Assembly: GCF_018305005.1 (NCBI RefSeq)
Contig: NZ_JAGQEG010000049.1
Span: forward strand, 1 to 40,537
DNA: 40,537 nucleotides
Direction of reading: 5' to 3'
Origin: Collimonas silvisoli
GTDB taxonomy: Bacteria; Pseudomonadota; Gammaproteobacteria; Burkholderiales; Burkholderiaceae_D
Under the pieces are notes generated by a model. The model had not been told where the DNA came from. It saw nothing but the letters and a program-made list of their open reading frames with translations, and did not search any database. How positions within the stretch are numbered: the stretch's first letter is position 1; each line of letters starts with the position of its first letter. Position numbers and translations under genes: made by a program. Below are positions 7,372 through 15,285 of this stretch, piece after piece.

Positions 7372-8937
7372 ATGAACATTCCCATCGCGATTGCGCATCC
7401 GCCGGCGCATTTCAAACTTAAGGCGCTGCCGATCACCTTTCTTGCGATCATTTTCGTGGCGCTGGTTTGCGTCTCGTTGATGACAGTCGAAGTGTGGCGC
7501 AGCTGGAATGCACGTGACATCGAATTGCGCGATACCGAAATTGCGACATCCAATCTGGCGCGCGCCTTGTCGCAGCATGCCGACGACACGATAAAGGAAG
7601 CCGACACCGTCCTGGTAGGCGTGATTGAACGCCTCGAAGTGGAAGGTACCGGCGGCGCCTCGCTGGAGCGCCTGCATAAACTATTGATCCAGCATATCGC
7701 CGAACTGCCGCAACTCAATGACCTGTCGATTTACGATGAAAGCGGCAACTGGCTGGTCAACGCCCGCAGCGGCCCGATCCCGGTCGTCAACAACTCCGAT
7801 CGCCAATACTTCCAATATCATCGCAGCCATTCTGGACGCGGACCATATATCGGGCCGCCGATACGCAGCCGATCCACCGGCGCATGGGTAGTCACCGTAT
7901 CCAGGCGCTTCAACCATCCTGACGGCAGTTTCGCCGGCCTGGCTTTGGGCACCATCAACATCGACTATTTCAAGACCTATTACGAAAGCTTCGATATCGG
8001 CCGCCTCGGCTCCATTTTTCTGAGCCTGAATGACGGCACCATGCTGGTAAGACGGCCGATGATGGACGATACGATCGGCAAGAATTTGTCTAACAACCCT
8101 ATCTATCGCGATTACGCATCAAGGAGCGCTGCCGGTACTGCCGTCATGAAGGCCGGCCAGGATGGCGTGGAACGGCTGATCGCCTATCGCCATCTGGAAA
8201 AATATCCGCTGTTCGTCACCGTCGCCCGCTCAAAGGACGAGGTATTGGCCGACTGGCGCGCCGACACTTATTTGCACCTGTTCGGCGCCATGCTGCTGAC
8301 GCTGGCCCTGGGCCTGCTCGGCTGGCGCCTGATTCATCAGATTCAACTGCGCTTGCTGGCAGAGACCGATCTGCTGCGGGTCCAGGAATCGCTGAAAACC
8401 CTCAACCGGCATCTGGAGCAGCTTGCCTTGCAAGACAGCTTGACCGGCATCGCCAACCGCCGCCAGTTCGACAGCGCGCTGCGCGACGAATTCAGCCGCG
8501 CCATGCGCACCGCGAATTCACTGGCGCTGGTGATGATCGATGTCGATTACTTCAAACAATACAATGATTTTTACGGACATCTGGCCGGAGACGAATGCCT
8601 GCGGCAGATCAGCAAAGTCGTAGAAGCCAGTAAAAACCGTCCGGGCGACCTGGCCGCGCGTTACGGCGGCGAAGAGATGGCAGTCTTGCTGCCCGACACC
8701 AATCTGGCCGGCGCCATCGCCGTGGCAGAAAAGATTCGTCTCGCCATCTACAATCTGCAGATCGAACATCCCAATGGCCCGGCCGGTGTAGTGACGATCA
8801 GCGCCGGTGTCGACGCCTTCGTCCCGGTCAGGGATGGGAATATTCCTTTTGATCTGATCCAGGCAGCAGACAAGGCACTGTACGCTGCGAAATCAGCCGG
8901 TCGTAATCGTGTTTGCTCCAGTGCCGATCTGCATTAG
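7372..8937 (+). CDS. Membrane diguanylate cyclase with extracytoplasmic dCACHE-like sensor
   Basis: The 521-residue protein would make cyclic di-GMP from GTP at the inner membrane. A transmembrane helix (about 21-37) leads into a periplasmic sensor of CACHE type (about 40-298; LSIYDESGNWLVNARSG and NSDRQYFQYHR are typical). A second helix (302-320) and a linker coiled coil precede the GGDEF domain. The domain has the DSLTGIANRRQFD entry motif, VMIDVDYFKQYND for metal and nucleotide binding, and the active-site loop RYGGEEM (432-436). Met replaces the usual last Phe/Leu of GGEEF. An RPGD inhibitory-site motif (423-426) stands five residues upstream, implying product inhibition. I chose the ATG at 7372 because GGAGAG precedes it; an in-frame TTG lies 5 codons earlier. 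Confidence 0.94.
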   Translation: MNIPIAIAHPPAHFKLKALPITFLAIIFVALVCVSLMTVEVWRSWNARDIELRDTEIATSNLARALSQHADDTIKEADTVLVGVIERLEVEGTGGASLERLHKLLIQHIAELPQLNDLSIYDESGNWLVNARSGPIPVVNNSDRQYFQYHRSHSGRGPYIGPPIRSRSTGAWVVTVSRRFNHPDGSFAGLALGTINIDYFKTYYESFDIGRLGSIFLSLNDGTMLVRRPMMDDTIGKNLSNNPIYRDYASRSAAGTAVMKAGQDGVERLIAYRHLEKYPLFVTVARSKDEVLADWRADTYLHLFGAMLLTLALGLLGWRLIHQIQLRLLAETDLLRVQESLKTLNRHLEQLALQDSLTGIANRRQFDSALRDEFSRAMRTANSLALVMIDVDYFKQYNDFYGHLAGDECLRQISKVVEASKNRPGDLAARYGGEEMAVLLPDTNLAGAIAVAEKIRLAIYNLQIEHPNGPAGVVTISAGVDAFVPVRDGNIPFDLIQAADKALYAAKSAGRNRVCSSADLH

Positions 8938-8949
8938 ACGGGTGTCATT

Positions 8950-9144
8950 TCAAATCCTGCCGCGGCGTCCGCGTTCATACACCAGCGAGCCAACGGCTAT
9001 CAGGCGAAACAATTCCTGCTCGGTCAGCTTGTACGACAGCGCAGCAATCTCACGTGCCAGCATGCCTATCAGCAGATCATTTCCCGGGACCTGTGCTTGT
9101 GGGCTGGCGCAAGCGATCAGATCGACTATTTGTTCGGCTCTCAT
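8950..9144 (-). CDS. Small hypothetical protein, 64 residues
   Basis: The product (MRAEQIVDLIACASPQAQVPG..., ending in YERGRRGRI) is mainly helical-looking, with alternating hydrophobic residues and no signal peptide or membrane segment. A good GAGGTGG ribosome site lies 5 nt before the ATG, which is the main reason for accepting it. It converges on the diguanylate cyclase gene, whose stop is 12 nt away. I do not recognise a family and assign no function. Confidence 0.6.
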   Translation of the reverse strand: MRAEQIVDLIACASPQAQVPGNDLLIGMLAREIAALSYKLTEQELFRLIAVGSLVYERGRRGRI

Positions 9145-9276
9145 GATCCCACCTCAGGTAGTTTTGATACAAGACTTCAGCCCTTGCCTTCCTGCGCCAC
9201 TTGATTCGCCAATCTTGAAATAAGGGAGCCTGGCGTACTGCCAGCGCTTCCCTGGAGCAAGCTGGCAACGCAATTA

Positions 9277-10656
9277 TTATTTCTTAACTCCCCCCAACAA
9301 TCCGCCAAGCAAACCTGACACTGGCGCCAATGGAGTGCTGGTGGTTCCTGTTGTGCCCTTGCCTCCGGTCAGGCCAGCCACCAGATTGGTGACCGGAGCC
9401 AAAGGACTGGCGGTCGAGCCGCTTGCGCCGCCAACCGCACCAGTCAAGCCAGCGACCAGATTAGTGACCGGAGCCAGTGGGCTGCTACCGGAACCCGTTG
9501 CACCGCCGACGGCGCCGGTCACACCACTCAGTACGCCAGTTACCGGAGCCAACGGACTGCCGCCGGCAGCGCCGCCCAATCCGCCGGCCACACCGGTAAG
9601 CACGTTATTCAAAGGCTGCAGCAAACCGCCGGTCTTGTTGCCGAGCAGAGGCTGACCGGTACCAACCAAGGCGTTCGTGCCAAGGCCAGCCACCGTACCG
9701 CCGGCATTACTCGTTACTGGACCCAGGCTGCTGACCCCAGGTACTTTGGCGCCAGTCAGCGCGCCCCCAACAGTGTTGACGCCGCCGCCCACCGCCGCCA
9801 GCAAGGTATTCACGGGCTGGTTGAGGCCGGTTGCGTTGCCGACGGTCTGTGTCAAGGTGGTCACCGTGCTGGTCAGCGGCACAATCGCCTGACTGACGGT
9901 CTGGGTGATCTGTTGCACCGGACCACTAGTCAAGGCGCCGGTCAACGGCGCCCCCAATCCGGAGACTGCAGTACCGACCTGGGTTAGCAAACCGCCTGCC
10001 GGCGTGGTCACGGCTGCCAATGGCGCCAGCGGTCCGCTTCCCAATCCAGCCACCAGTTGCCCGGCGCTCTGTAGCGTGTTCCCCGTTTGCGTGACAACGC
10101 CGCCTGTACTGCCGAGAGTTGTGCCGAGCGCATTCTGGTTAGTGCCGAGCTGACCCAGGCCGTTGCCGATGCCGGCGCCGACGGTGGAAACAATGCCGGC
10201 GCCGTTATCAACCACGCCGCCCAAACCGGTTTTTGCCTGCGTCGGCAACAGCGGTACGTTATTGATGACAGTATTGCCTATCGTATCCAACGCAGCAGCT
10301 GTGTCGGATACGGAGCCACCGACCCGAGAAAGAAATTTACCCGAAGCGCCGCCTGTACCACCTGTGCCACCTGTTCCGCCATCTCCGCCGCCTGTGCCAC
10401 CACTTCCACCGCCCGTACCACCGCTTCCGCCGCCAGTGCCGGCACTTCCGTCAGAACCCCCGCCGCTGCCCGAGCCGGTTCCGCCGCCATCACCGCCTCC
10501 CGCACCAGTGCCGCCTGCAGCGCCCTGACTTGCTCCCGCTACCGATGTCGAGCCGAGCGATTTACCCAGACTCCCGCCGCCGCTGGCGCAGCCGGCGAGC
10601 ATACTGGTCAATAACAACGACGCGACAATCAAGCTACCCTTTTGCGATGTATTCAT
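9277..10656 (-). CDS. Collagen-like/PLAPV-repeat lipoprotein
   Basis: The 459-residue product is a predicted outer-membrane or surface lipoprotein: signal peptide with lipobox LAGC (Cys 23). A Gly/Ser stretch with GGSGGTGGG-type repeats (about 45-107) follows, then a long Val/Leu/Thr/Gly-rich region with motifs like NTVINNVPLLPTQAKTGLGGVVDNG. The C-terminal part has four copies of SPLAPVT(N/G)LVAGLTG-like units. Such proteins are annotated in Burkholderiales as collagen-like triple-helix-repeat proteins, although there is no strict Gly-X-Y array here. The ribosome site AGAGGA lies 9 nt before the ATG. A role in surface structure or adhesion is inference. The DNA repeats (about 9310-9560) could recombine. 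Confidence 0.8.
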   Translation of the reverse strand: MNTSQKGSLIVASLLLTSMLAGCASGGGSLGKSLGSTSVAGASQGAAGGTGAGGGDGGGTGSGSGGGSDGSAGTGGGSGGTGGGSGGTGGGDGGTGGTGGTGGASGKFLSRVGGSVSDTAAALDTIGNTVINNVPLLPTQAKTGLGGVVDNGAGIVSTVGAGIGNGLGQLGTNQNALGTTLGSTGGVVTQTGNTLQSAGQLVAGLGSGPLAPLAAVTTPAGGLLTQVGTAVSGLGAPLTGALTSGPVQQITQTVSQAIVPLTSTVTTLTQTVGNATGLNQPVNTLLAAVGGGVNTVGGALTGAKVPGVSSLGPVTSNAGGTVAGLGTNALVGTGQPLLGNKTGGLLQPLNNVLTGVAGGLGGAAGGSPLAPVTGVLSGVTGAVGGATGSGSSPLAPVTNLVAGLTGAVGGASGSTASPLAPVTNLVAGLTGGKGTTGTTSTPLAPVSGLLGGLLGGVKK

Positions 10657-11191
10657 GGTGCATTTCCTCTTATTGAAAGTTCGAAGCAGTTGTTCCTGCT
10701 TGTCTATTTCGCAAAGAACATGCCACCAGGAAAATCTCTAAGCAAAGGAAAAAGTCACACCACGACTTTCTATTCCAGAAAGCAATAAATCCTTATAAAT
10801 CAATGACTAAGAAATTTCTCACACTAGCCTGAGCGACTCGCGAAGCAAAGTGCCGGGTTGCAATTGATACGTTACATGTAACGTAACAAGGGCTTCGGGA
10901 CAGGAACAATTAATTGCTCTATCGACATCAAAAGATAGGCACTCTCAACGGCCCGGCGTCGGGAGACAATCTGACATGGAGGGATCAGGGCTGCGACCGG
11001 CATTTACCCCGTCGTCATAATTGAGATATTCTCAAGCCTCTAGAAAAAACAGCAACAAATGCAGGTTTCACTGTGTAGTGAATGCAGAGCACGCAACTAG
11101 TTAAGCCAAACAAGGTCAGAAGACGCGCACTGGCCCGAAGGCGCCGGTGATTATTTAACTAAAGTGAGATCGATTGATCAGAGGAACGCCA
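10657..11191. promoter_or_regulatory. 535-bp divergent intergenic region with an 18-bp perfect palindrome
   Basis: No gene is visible here. The region divides the minus-strand collagen-like lipoprotein gene from the plus-strand LysM/M23 gene and must carry both promoters. It contains the perfect palindrome TACGTTACATGTAACGTA (10868-10885) and a smaller TTCACT/AGTGAA inverted repeat (11067-11082). Confidence 0.5.
10868..10885. promoter_or_regulatory. 18-bp perfect palindrome, candidate operator
   Basis: TACGTTACATGTAACGTA is identical to its reverse complement. Its length and TTAC..GTAA symmetry are typical of binding sites of dimeric regulators of the TetR or GntR type. It lies 212 nt upstream of the collagen-like lipoprotein start and 306 nt upstream of the LysM/M23 start. 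The cognate regulator is unknown; none is encoded next to it. Confidence 0.5.
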
Positions 11192-11938
11192 TTGTTGGTC
11201 CAGAATACCGCAGCATCCAGCTCGAAAAAACAAAACGGAATCAAGCATTGCGGCCTTGCGTTGATCCTGCTGGCCACTCTCGCCGCCTGCAGCACGCCGT
11301 CCGGCCCTGACTCCAATCCCGCACAGCCGAGCGGACCCGGCTATTACACGGTGCAAAAAGGCGACACCTTATCCAGCATCGCGCGCAAATTCCGGCGCAG
11401 CAATAGCGACATCATCGCCTGGAACAAGTTGTCGGACCCAAATGACATCAAGGTCGATCAGGTATTGCGGGTCTTGCCTCAGGGCGCCCGCAGCGCCAGT
11501 GCAGCCAGCAGCAAAACCACGCCGCGCAGCGTTGACAGTGCAGATACGGCGGCGGCAGCCGGCGACGAAAAAGATCCGGTCGACTGGACTTGGCCGGCAA
11601 GCGGCCAATCCAGCGGCGGCGTCGGTCAAGGGAAAAAAGGCTTAGACATTTTCGGCCAGCTCGGACAGCCGGTGCTGGCCGCCGCCGCCGGCAAGGTCAT
11701 GTACTCCGGCAGCGGCATACGCGGCTACGGCAATCTTGTCATCATCAAACATAGCAGCAAACTGCTATCGGTCTACGCCCACAACAAAACCATCGTCGTC
11801 AAAGAGGGGCAAATGGTCCGCAAGGGTCAGCAAATAGCCGAGATGGGCAAGTCCGACAGCAACGCGGTCAAACTGTATTTCGAAATCCGGCGCCAGGGAA
11901 AACCTGTAGATCCGTCGCTTTTTTTACCGAGCCGTTAA
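11192..11938 (+). CDS. NlpD-like LysM/M23 lipoprotein (degenerate peptidase)
   Basis: The 248-residue protein is a predicted lipoprotein (ALILLATLAAC lipobox) with a LysM peptidoglycan-binding domain (YYTVQKGDTLSSIARKFRRSNSDIIAWNKL) and a C-terminal M23/LytM domain. The catalytic metal ligands are lost: the HxGxD motif reads KKGLD, and the usual HxH/LHFE site reads LYFEIR. This is as in NlpD/EnvC, which activate cell-wall amidases rather than cutting peptidoglycan themselves. The start is probably the TTG at 11192 because AGAGGA lies 6 nt before it; a TTG six codons earlier has no such site. Since nlpD normally sits beside rpoS, this is likely a second paralogue. Confidence 0.9.
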   Translation: MLVQNTAASSSKKQNGIKHCGLALILLATLAACSTPSGPDSNPAQPSGPGYYTVQKGDTLSSIARKFRRSNSDIIAWNKLSDPNDIKVDQVLRVLPQGARSASAASSKTTPRSVDSADTAAAAGDEKDPVDWTWPASGQSSGGVGQGKKGLDIFGQLGQPVLAAAAGKVMYSGSGIRGYGNLVIIKHSSKLLSVYAHNKTIVVKEGQMVRKGQQIAEMGKSDSNAVKLYFEIRRQGKPVDPSLFLPSR

Positions 11939-11987
11939 GTTGAACAATGAGTTGAATAACAAGTTGGGCAATAAGTCAGGCAAGAAA

Positions 11988-12009
11988 AAGGGCGCATCGC
12001 TGCGCCCTT
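11988..12009 (-). terminator. Intrinsic terminator for the DUF3443 gene, shared by convergent genes
   Basis: A perfect 9-bp stem (AAGGGCGCA / TGCGCCCTT) with a 4-nt loop lies between the convergent LysM/M23 and DUF3443 genes. Read on the minus strand, it is followed at once by TTTCTTG, extending a T-run of five with the stem end, so it fits an intrinsic terminator for the minus-strand transcript. On the plus strand the T-tract is missing, but the hairpin may also act there. Confidence 0.8.
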
Positions 12010-12043
12010 CGGATCATTCACAGCCAAGCCCCTCAACGACCGT

Positions 12044-13267
12044 TCAATAGGCTACGTATGGCCCTGTCGTGCCGCCAGCCGAGACGCCCTCAAGCGCGGT
12101 ATAGACCGAACGGCCAAGGAAGAATGGCAGCCCCCAATCGAAAAACGAAGAGAAAGCCGCGCCGCCGGCCAGATTGTTGAACGCCGTATTATTCGGGTTG
12201 GACTGGAACAGGGAATCCGCATTGACCACATTGAAGTTGACGCTGCCGCTGCGCCCGTTCAAGCCGGTATTCGTCACACTCCGGCTCAGCGTGGCCAAAG
12301 GACAATAAAAGCCCTTGCTCCTGGTGCAGTTGGGGATAGTCGAATCGGCAAAGAACAATCCATTCGAACCGCTGTCAAAAAAAGCCTGCATGACCTGCCC
12401 CTGATACAAGGCGCTCAGATTGCCCGCACTATTCAAGGTATAGACGCTGGCGCTGCCAAGTGCATTATTGGTTTGCGTGCCGATGCCGAAAATCAGCGAC
12501 CCGGTGACACCCGCTGCGCCATTGTCGCCGACTGCCGGCAGCTGTATCACAGTGCCGTTGTTATCCTGCGCGAAAGCCGCTACCGGATTACCCACCTGCT
12601 TGGCTGACGCCAGCGTGGTAGCACTGCAACTCGCACCTGGACAAGTGTAGTACCACCCTTCCAGCGCCTGGCTGGCGCAGGCGGCGCCGCAATCCTGGAG
12701 AAAGGAACTGATGCCCAGCAAGCCGTTGGCATGGAACGCCGCCACCGTGTTTTCCGCAACCAGGCTGCCGGAACAACCGGTAGGCACTGACGGAAAAACG
12801 TTATCGCCGATGATGTGTACCGAGATGCCGCTGGCAACTTCGCCGGCGATACGCAAATCAGCCTGTTTCACCGAACCCCAGCTATAACCGTCGGCAAAGC
12901 GCGCGCATTCGGCCAAGGGATTGCCGCTGGCGTTAGTCACCGCAGGCAGCGTCATATTGCCGGCCAGGACTGACGAGATGATGCGCAAGCCGCTCGATCC
13001 GGTATCGACCAGGATGTGGTCGATGGTCTGGCATTGGGCCGTGCTGCCGGGCTGGCAGACGGTGAGCGTGACATAGGGCGAGTTGATTGAGCCGGAGGCA
13101 GCCGAGGGGCCGCTATCGATGACTATGGCCTGGACATTCTGGACCGGTTGCGGCGTCGGGGTTGGGGTCGGACTGCTGCCAGAACCGCCGCCACCGCCGC
13201 AGGCGAGCAAGAGCAGACTGCTGAGCAGGCATAGCAGATACATCGAAAAGCGCGTGGTCATCCGCAT
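12044..13267 (-). CDS. DUF3443 family lipoprotein with aspartic-protease-like DTGSSG motif
   Basis: The 407-residue product is a predicted lipoprotein (LLSSLLLLAC lipobox followed by five Gly) with a Pro/Thr linker (SPTPTPTPQP). The mature domain carries HILVDTGSSGLRIISS, which looks like the first active-site loop of pepsin-type proteases, and later FFDSGSNGLFF, which resembles the second loop. DUF3443 proteins are uncharacterised in Burkholderiales. The pair of D-S/T-G loops suggests a pepsin-like fold, but activity is unproven. I chose the ATG at 13267 because GGAG lies 7 nt upstream; a GTG four codons earlier directly follows the DUF2844 stop. Co-transcribed with the DUF2844 gene. Confidence 0.87.
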   Translation of the reverse strand: MRMTTRFSMYLLCLLSSLLLLACGGGGGSGSSPTPTPTPQPVQNVQAIVIDSGPSAASGSINSPYVTLTVCQPGSTAQCQTIDHILVDTGSSGLRIISSVLAGNMTLPAVTNASGNPLAECARFADGYSWGSVKQADLRIAGEVASGISVHIIGDNVFPSVPTGCSGSLVAENTVAAFHANGLLGISSFLQDCGAACASQALEGWYYTCPGASCSATTLASAKQVGNPVAAFAQDNNGTVIQLPAVGDNGAAGVTGSLIFGIGTQTNNALGSASVYTLNSAGNLSALYQGQVMQAFFDSGSNGLFFADSTIPNCTRSKGFYCPLATLSRSVTNTGLNGRSGSVNFNVVNADSLFQSNPNNTAFNNLAGGAAFSSFFDWGLPFFLGRSVYTALEGVSAGGTTGPYVAY

Positions 13268-13279
13268 GGTCGTCTCCAC

Positions 13280-13744
13280 TCAGCGAATATTGTCAGGGGT
13301 CACGCCTTGCGGCAACAAGGCAGGCACATAAGCGCTGCCGGCGAAGGAGCGCATATGGCCGCCGGAATGCAATACCAGTTGATCCGACTGAATTGCTACC
13401 GCACGCCGGCCCGCATGCGGCTCACTGGCTGCGCTCACATATTGATCGGCATAACTGCCCAGCAATTGCTGCAGATTCGGCATGCTCGGTCCTTGCCAGC
13501 TGACGGCAAACACCACGTTATCCGGCCCTATGTATTCACGCACCGTGGTGCCCGAGGGCTCTACCACTTCACTGACCGAATAGCCGTTGTAGTTGGTCAC
13601 GCGAGCGCTGACCTTGGCGCTCGCGCTATCGGCCTGGGCCTGGGCCACGCCGGCGGCCGGACCGACAGCCGCGCCGAGCGCCGCAAACGCCGGCACGGAT
13701 TGCGCAAACAGCAATCCGCACATCACAGAAACAGGGAATCTCAT
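13280..13744 (-). CDS. DUF2844 family secreted protein
   Basis: The 154-residue product has a Sec signal peptide (MRFPVSVMCGLLFAQSVPAFA, about 21 residues). The conserved body reads VTNYNGYSVSEVVEPSGTTVREYIGPDNVVFAVSWQGPSMPNLQQLLGSY, followed by SGGHMRSFAGSAYVPALLPQGVTPDNIR, the DUF2844 signature as I recall it. The ribosome site GAGGTGAG lies just before the ATG. Its stop is 12 nt from the preferred start of the DUF3443 gene, so the two are translated as a pair. Linked DUF2844-DUF3443 genes recur in Burkholderia relatives, suggesting a joint periplasmic or surface role that is not yet known. Confidence 0.87.
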   Translation of the reverse strand: MRFPVSVMCGLLFAQSVPAFAALGAAVGPAAGVAQAQADSASAKVSARVTNYNGYSVSEVVEPSGTTVREYIGPDNVVFAVSWQGPSMPNLQQLLGSYADQYVSAASEPHAGRRAVAIQSDQLVLHSGGHMRSFAGSAYVPALLPQGVTPDNIR

Positions 13745-13900
13745 GGCTCACCTCTGCTCGATTAACAAATATCAGAGAAATCATAACCGATGCTGCACAG
13801 CAATTTGCAAAGATGTTTTAACATCCACATCTGTCATTGCCATTCGTAATGTGCTAGATATTCGCGGCACCTGCAATGCGTAAACCTACCCCCAGGATTG

Positions 13901-15259
13901 TCAGCTGCGATTAAGCAGGCGGCTGCGCACGAAACCGATATGTTCCCGCAATACATAAAACTGATCGGCAAAAGCCAGCGGCATTTTCATCCGGTTGACC
14001 GCTTCTTCAATATGATCCAGGCGCTTCAGCAGCTGCGCCTGCTGTTCCGGGGTATCGGTGTCGATGACGGCTGCGCGCTCCAGTGCGATCAAGGTGCCGT
14101 ACCAGCGATAGATGCGTGACTTGATGCGCCAGCCGTAAAGCAGCGGCACCAGGCGGAAGCCCGGAATCAGCAGCAAGATGATCGGCAGCAGCACCACCAT
14201 GGTCCGGTCCACCAGGCTGGCCAGCCAGAACGGCAAGGTGCGGTAGAAGAAACCCTTGCCCGATTTATAGTAGCGCGTGGCATCGTCGCTGATACGGTAT
14301 TCATGCGCCAGCGGCGCCGGAAACTCGCCGGCGCGCTGCAGTACATTGGCGTCGCTATGCACTTCCTTGGCAGCTTCAATCAGCAAATCGGAGAGTGCCG
14401 GATGCAGGTCTTCGCGGGCGATCAGTTCGGCTGTCGGGGCAATCAGGCGGATATCGCGGCTGGGAATATTTTTCCCCAGATCGAATACTCCCTTCGGAAT
14501 ATTCAACTGGTTCAGATAGCTGAAACGGCGGGCGTAGGCGGCCGCTTGCGCAAAATCGAGCAGATGGATGCCAGGCGTGCGCAACAGCTTGCCCATGGTC
14601 GGCGGCGAGGCGGAATCGCCCATCAGGAAAGCGGCGTCGATCTTGCCGTCGGTCAGCGCTAGCGCAGCTTCGTCGCCGGCCATATCGAGCAGCTCAGTCT
14701 TGCCGTCGGCTTCGATGCCATTCGCTTTCAACAACGTCAGCGCCAACACCCGCGAACCGCTGCCTGGCACGCCGATAGACACGCGCTTTCCGTTCAACTC
14801 GGACAAGCGGTCTACCTTGTCACGGCCTCGGTAAAACACCGACACCGGCACATAGGAAACACTGCCCAGCGACACCAGATGATCAATCGGCAGCTCCCCC
14901 GCCACCCCGCCCTGGACAAAACCGACATCGATCCCTGAATGCGGATCGCTCAGTTTCTTCAGATTGTCCAGCGATCCTTCGGAAGTCACGACTTTCAGCT
15001 TGATGCCGTTACGCGCCAAAATCTTCTTGTATTTTTCGGCCGTGTTCCAGAAATTGCTGTGCTCGGGACCGGTGATCATGGTGATGGTATTCGGCGGCGC
15101 GGGATGGATGAACCAGATCGCCAGCCAGATGGCCACCACCGCCAGCAAGGCGATCGGGCCGAAGCTGATGGCTAGGTCGCGCCACGAAATCGCGACGAAT
15201 CGCATCTTGATATTTTTTGCAGATTGTTTCAGTTCGGACGGATTGAGTGGGGTTGCCAT
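13901..15259 (-). CDS. Membrane-anchored TAXI-type TRAP solute-binding protein
   Basis: The 452-residue protein has an N-terminal membrane helix (DLAISFGPIALLAVVAIWLAIWF) and a TAXI-type binding domain (about 60-340). Visible blocks are VTSEGSLDNLKKLSDPHSGIDVGFVQGG, LNGKRVSIGVPGSGSRVLALTLLKANGI and MGDSASPPTMGKLL. A second hydrophobic segment (MVVLLPIILLLIPGFRLVPLLYG) precedes a C-terminal cytoplasmic coiled-coil-like tail (QQAQLLKRLDHIEEAVNRMK). Classical TAXI proteins are free periplasmic binders; anchoring at both ends and absence of DctQ/DctM permease genes nearby suggest a sensor or non-transport role. The start is uncertain: an ATG 13 codons upstream overlaps the preceding gene, and neither has a good ribosome site. 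Confidence 0.85.
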   Translation of the reverse strand: MATPLNPSELKQSAKNIKMRFVAISWRDLAISFGPIALLAVVAIWLAIWFIHPAPPNTITMITGPEHSNFWNTAEKYKKILARNGIKLKVVTSEGSLDNLKKLSDPHSGIDVGFVQGGVAGELPIDHLVSLGSVSYVPVSVFYRGRDKVDRLSELNGKRVSIGVPGSGSRVLALTLLKANGIEADGKTELLDMAGDEAALALTDGKIDAAFLMGDSASPPTMGKLLRTPGIHLLDFAQAAAYARRFSYLNQLNIPKGVFDLGKNIPSRDIRLIAPTAELIAREDLHPALSDLLIEAAKEVHSDANVLQRAGEFPAPLAHEYRISDDATRYYKSGKGFFYRTLPFWLASLVDRTMVVLLPIILLLIPGFRLVPLLYGWRIKSRIYRWYGTLIALERAAVIDTDTPEQQAQLLKRLDHIEEAVNRMKMPLAFADQFYVLREHIGFVRSRLLNRS

Positions 15260-15285
15260 GAGAATTATTCTATTGTTGTGAGCTG

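Noticed and set aside
9335-10528. Pro-rich plus-strand frames opposite the collagen-like lipoprotein gene
   Set aside because: Complement of Gly/Thr/Val repeats; no ribosome sites.
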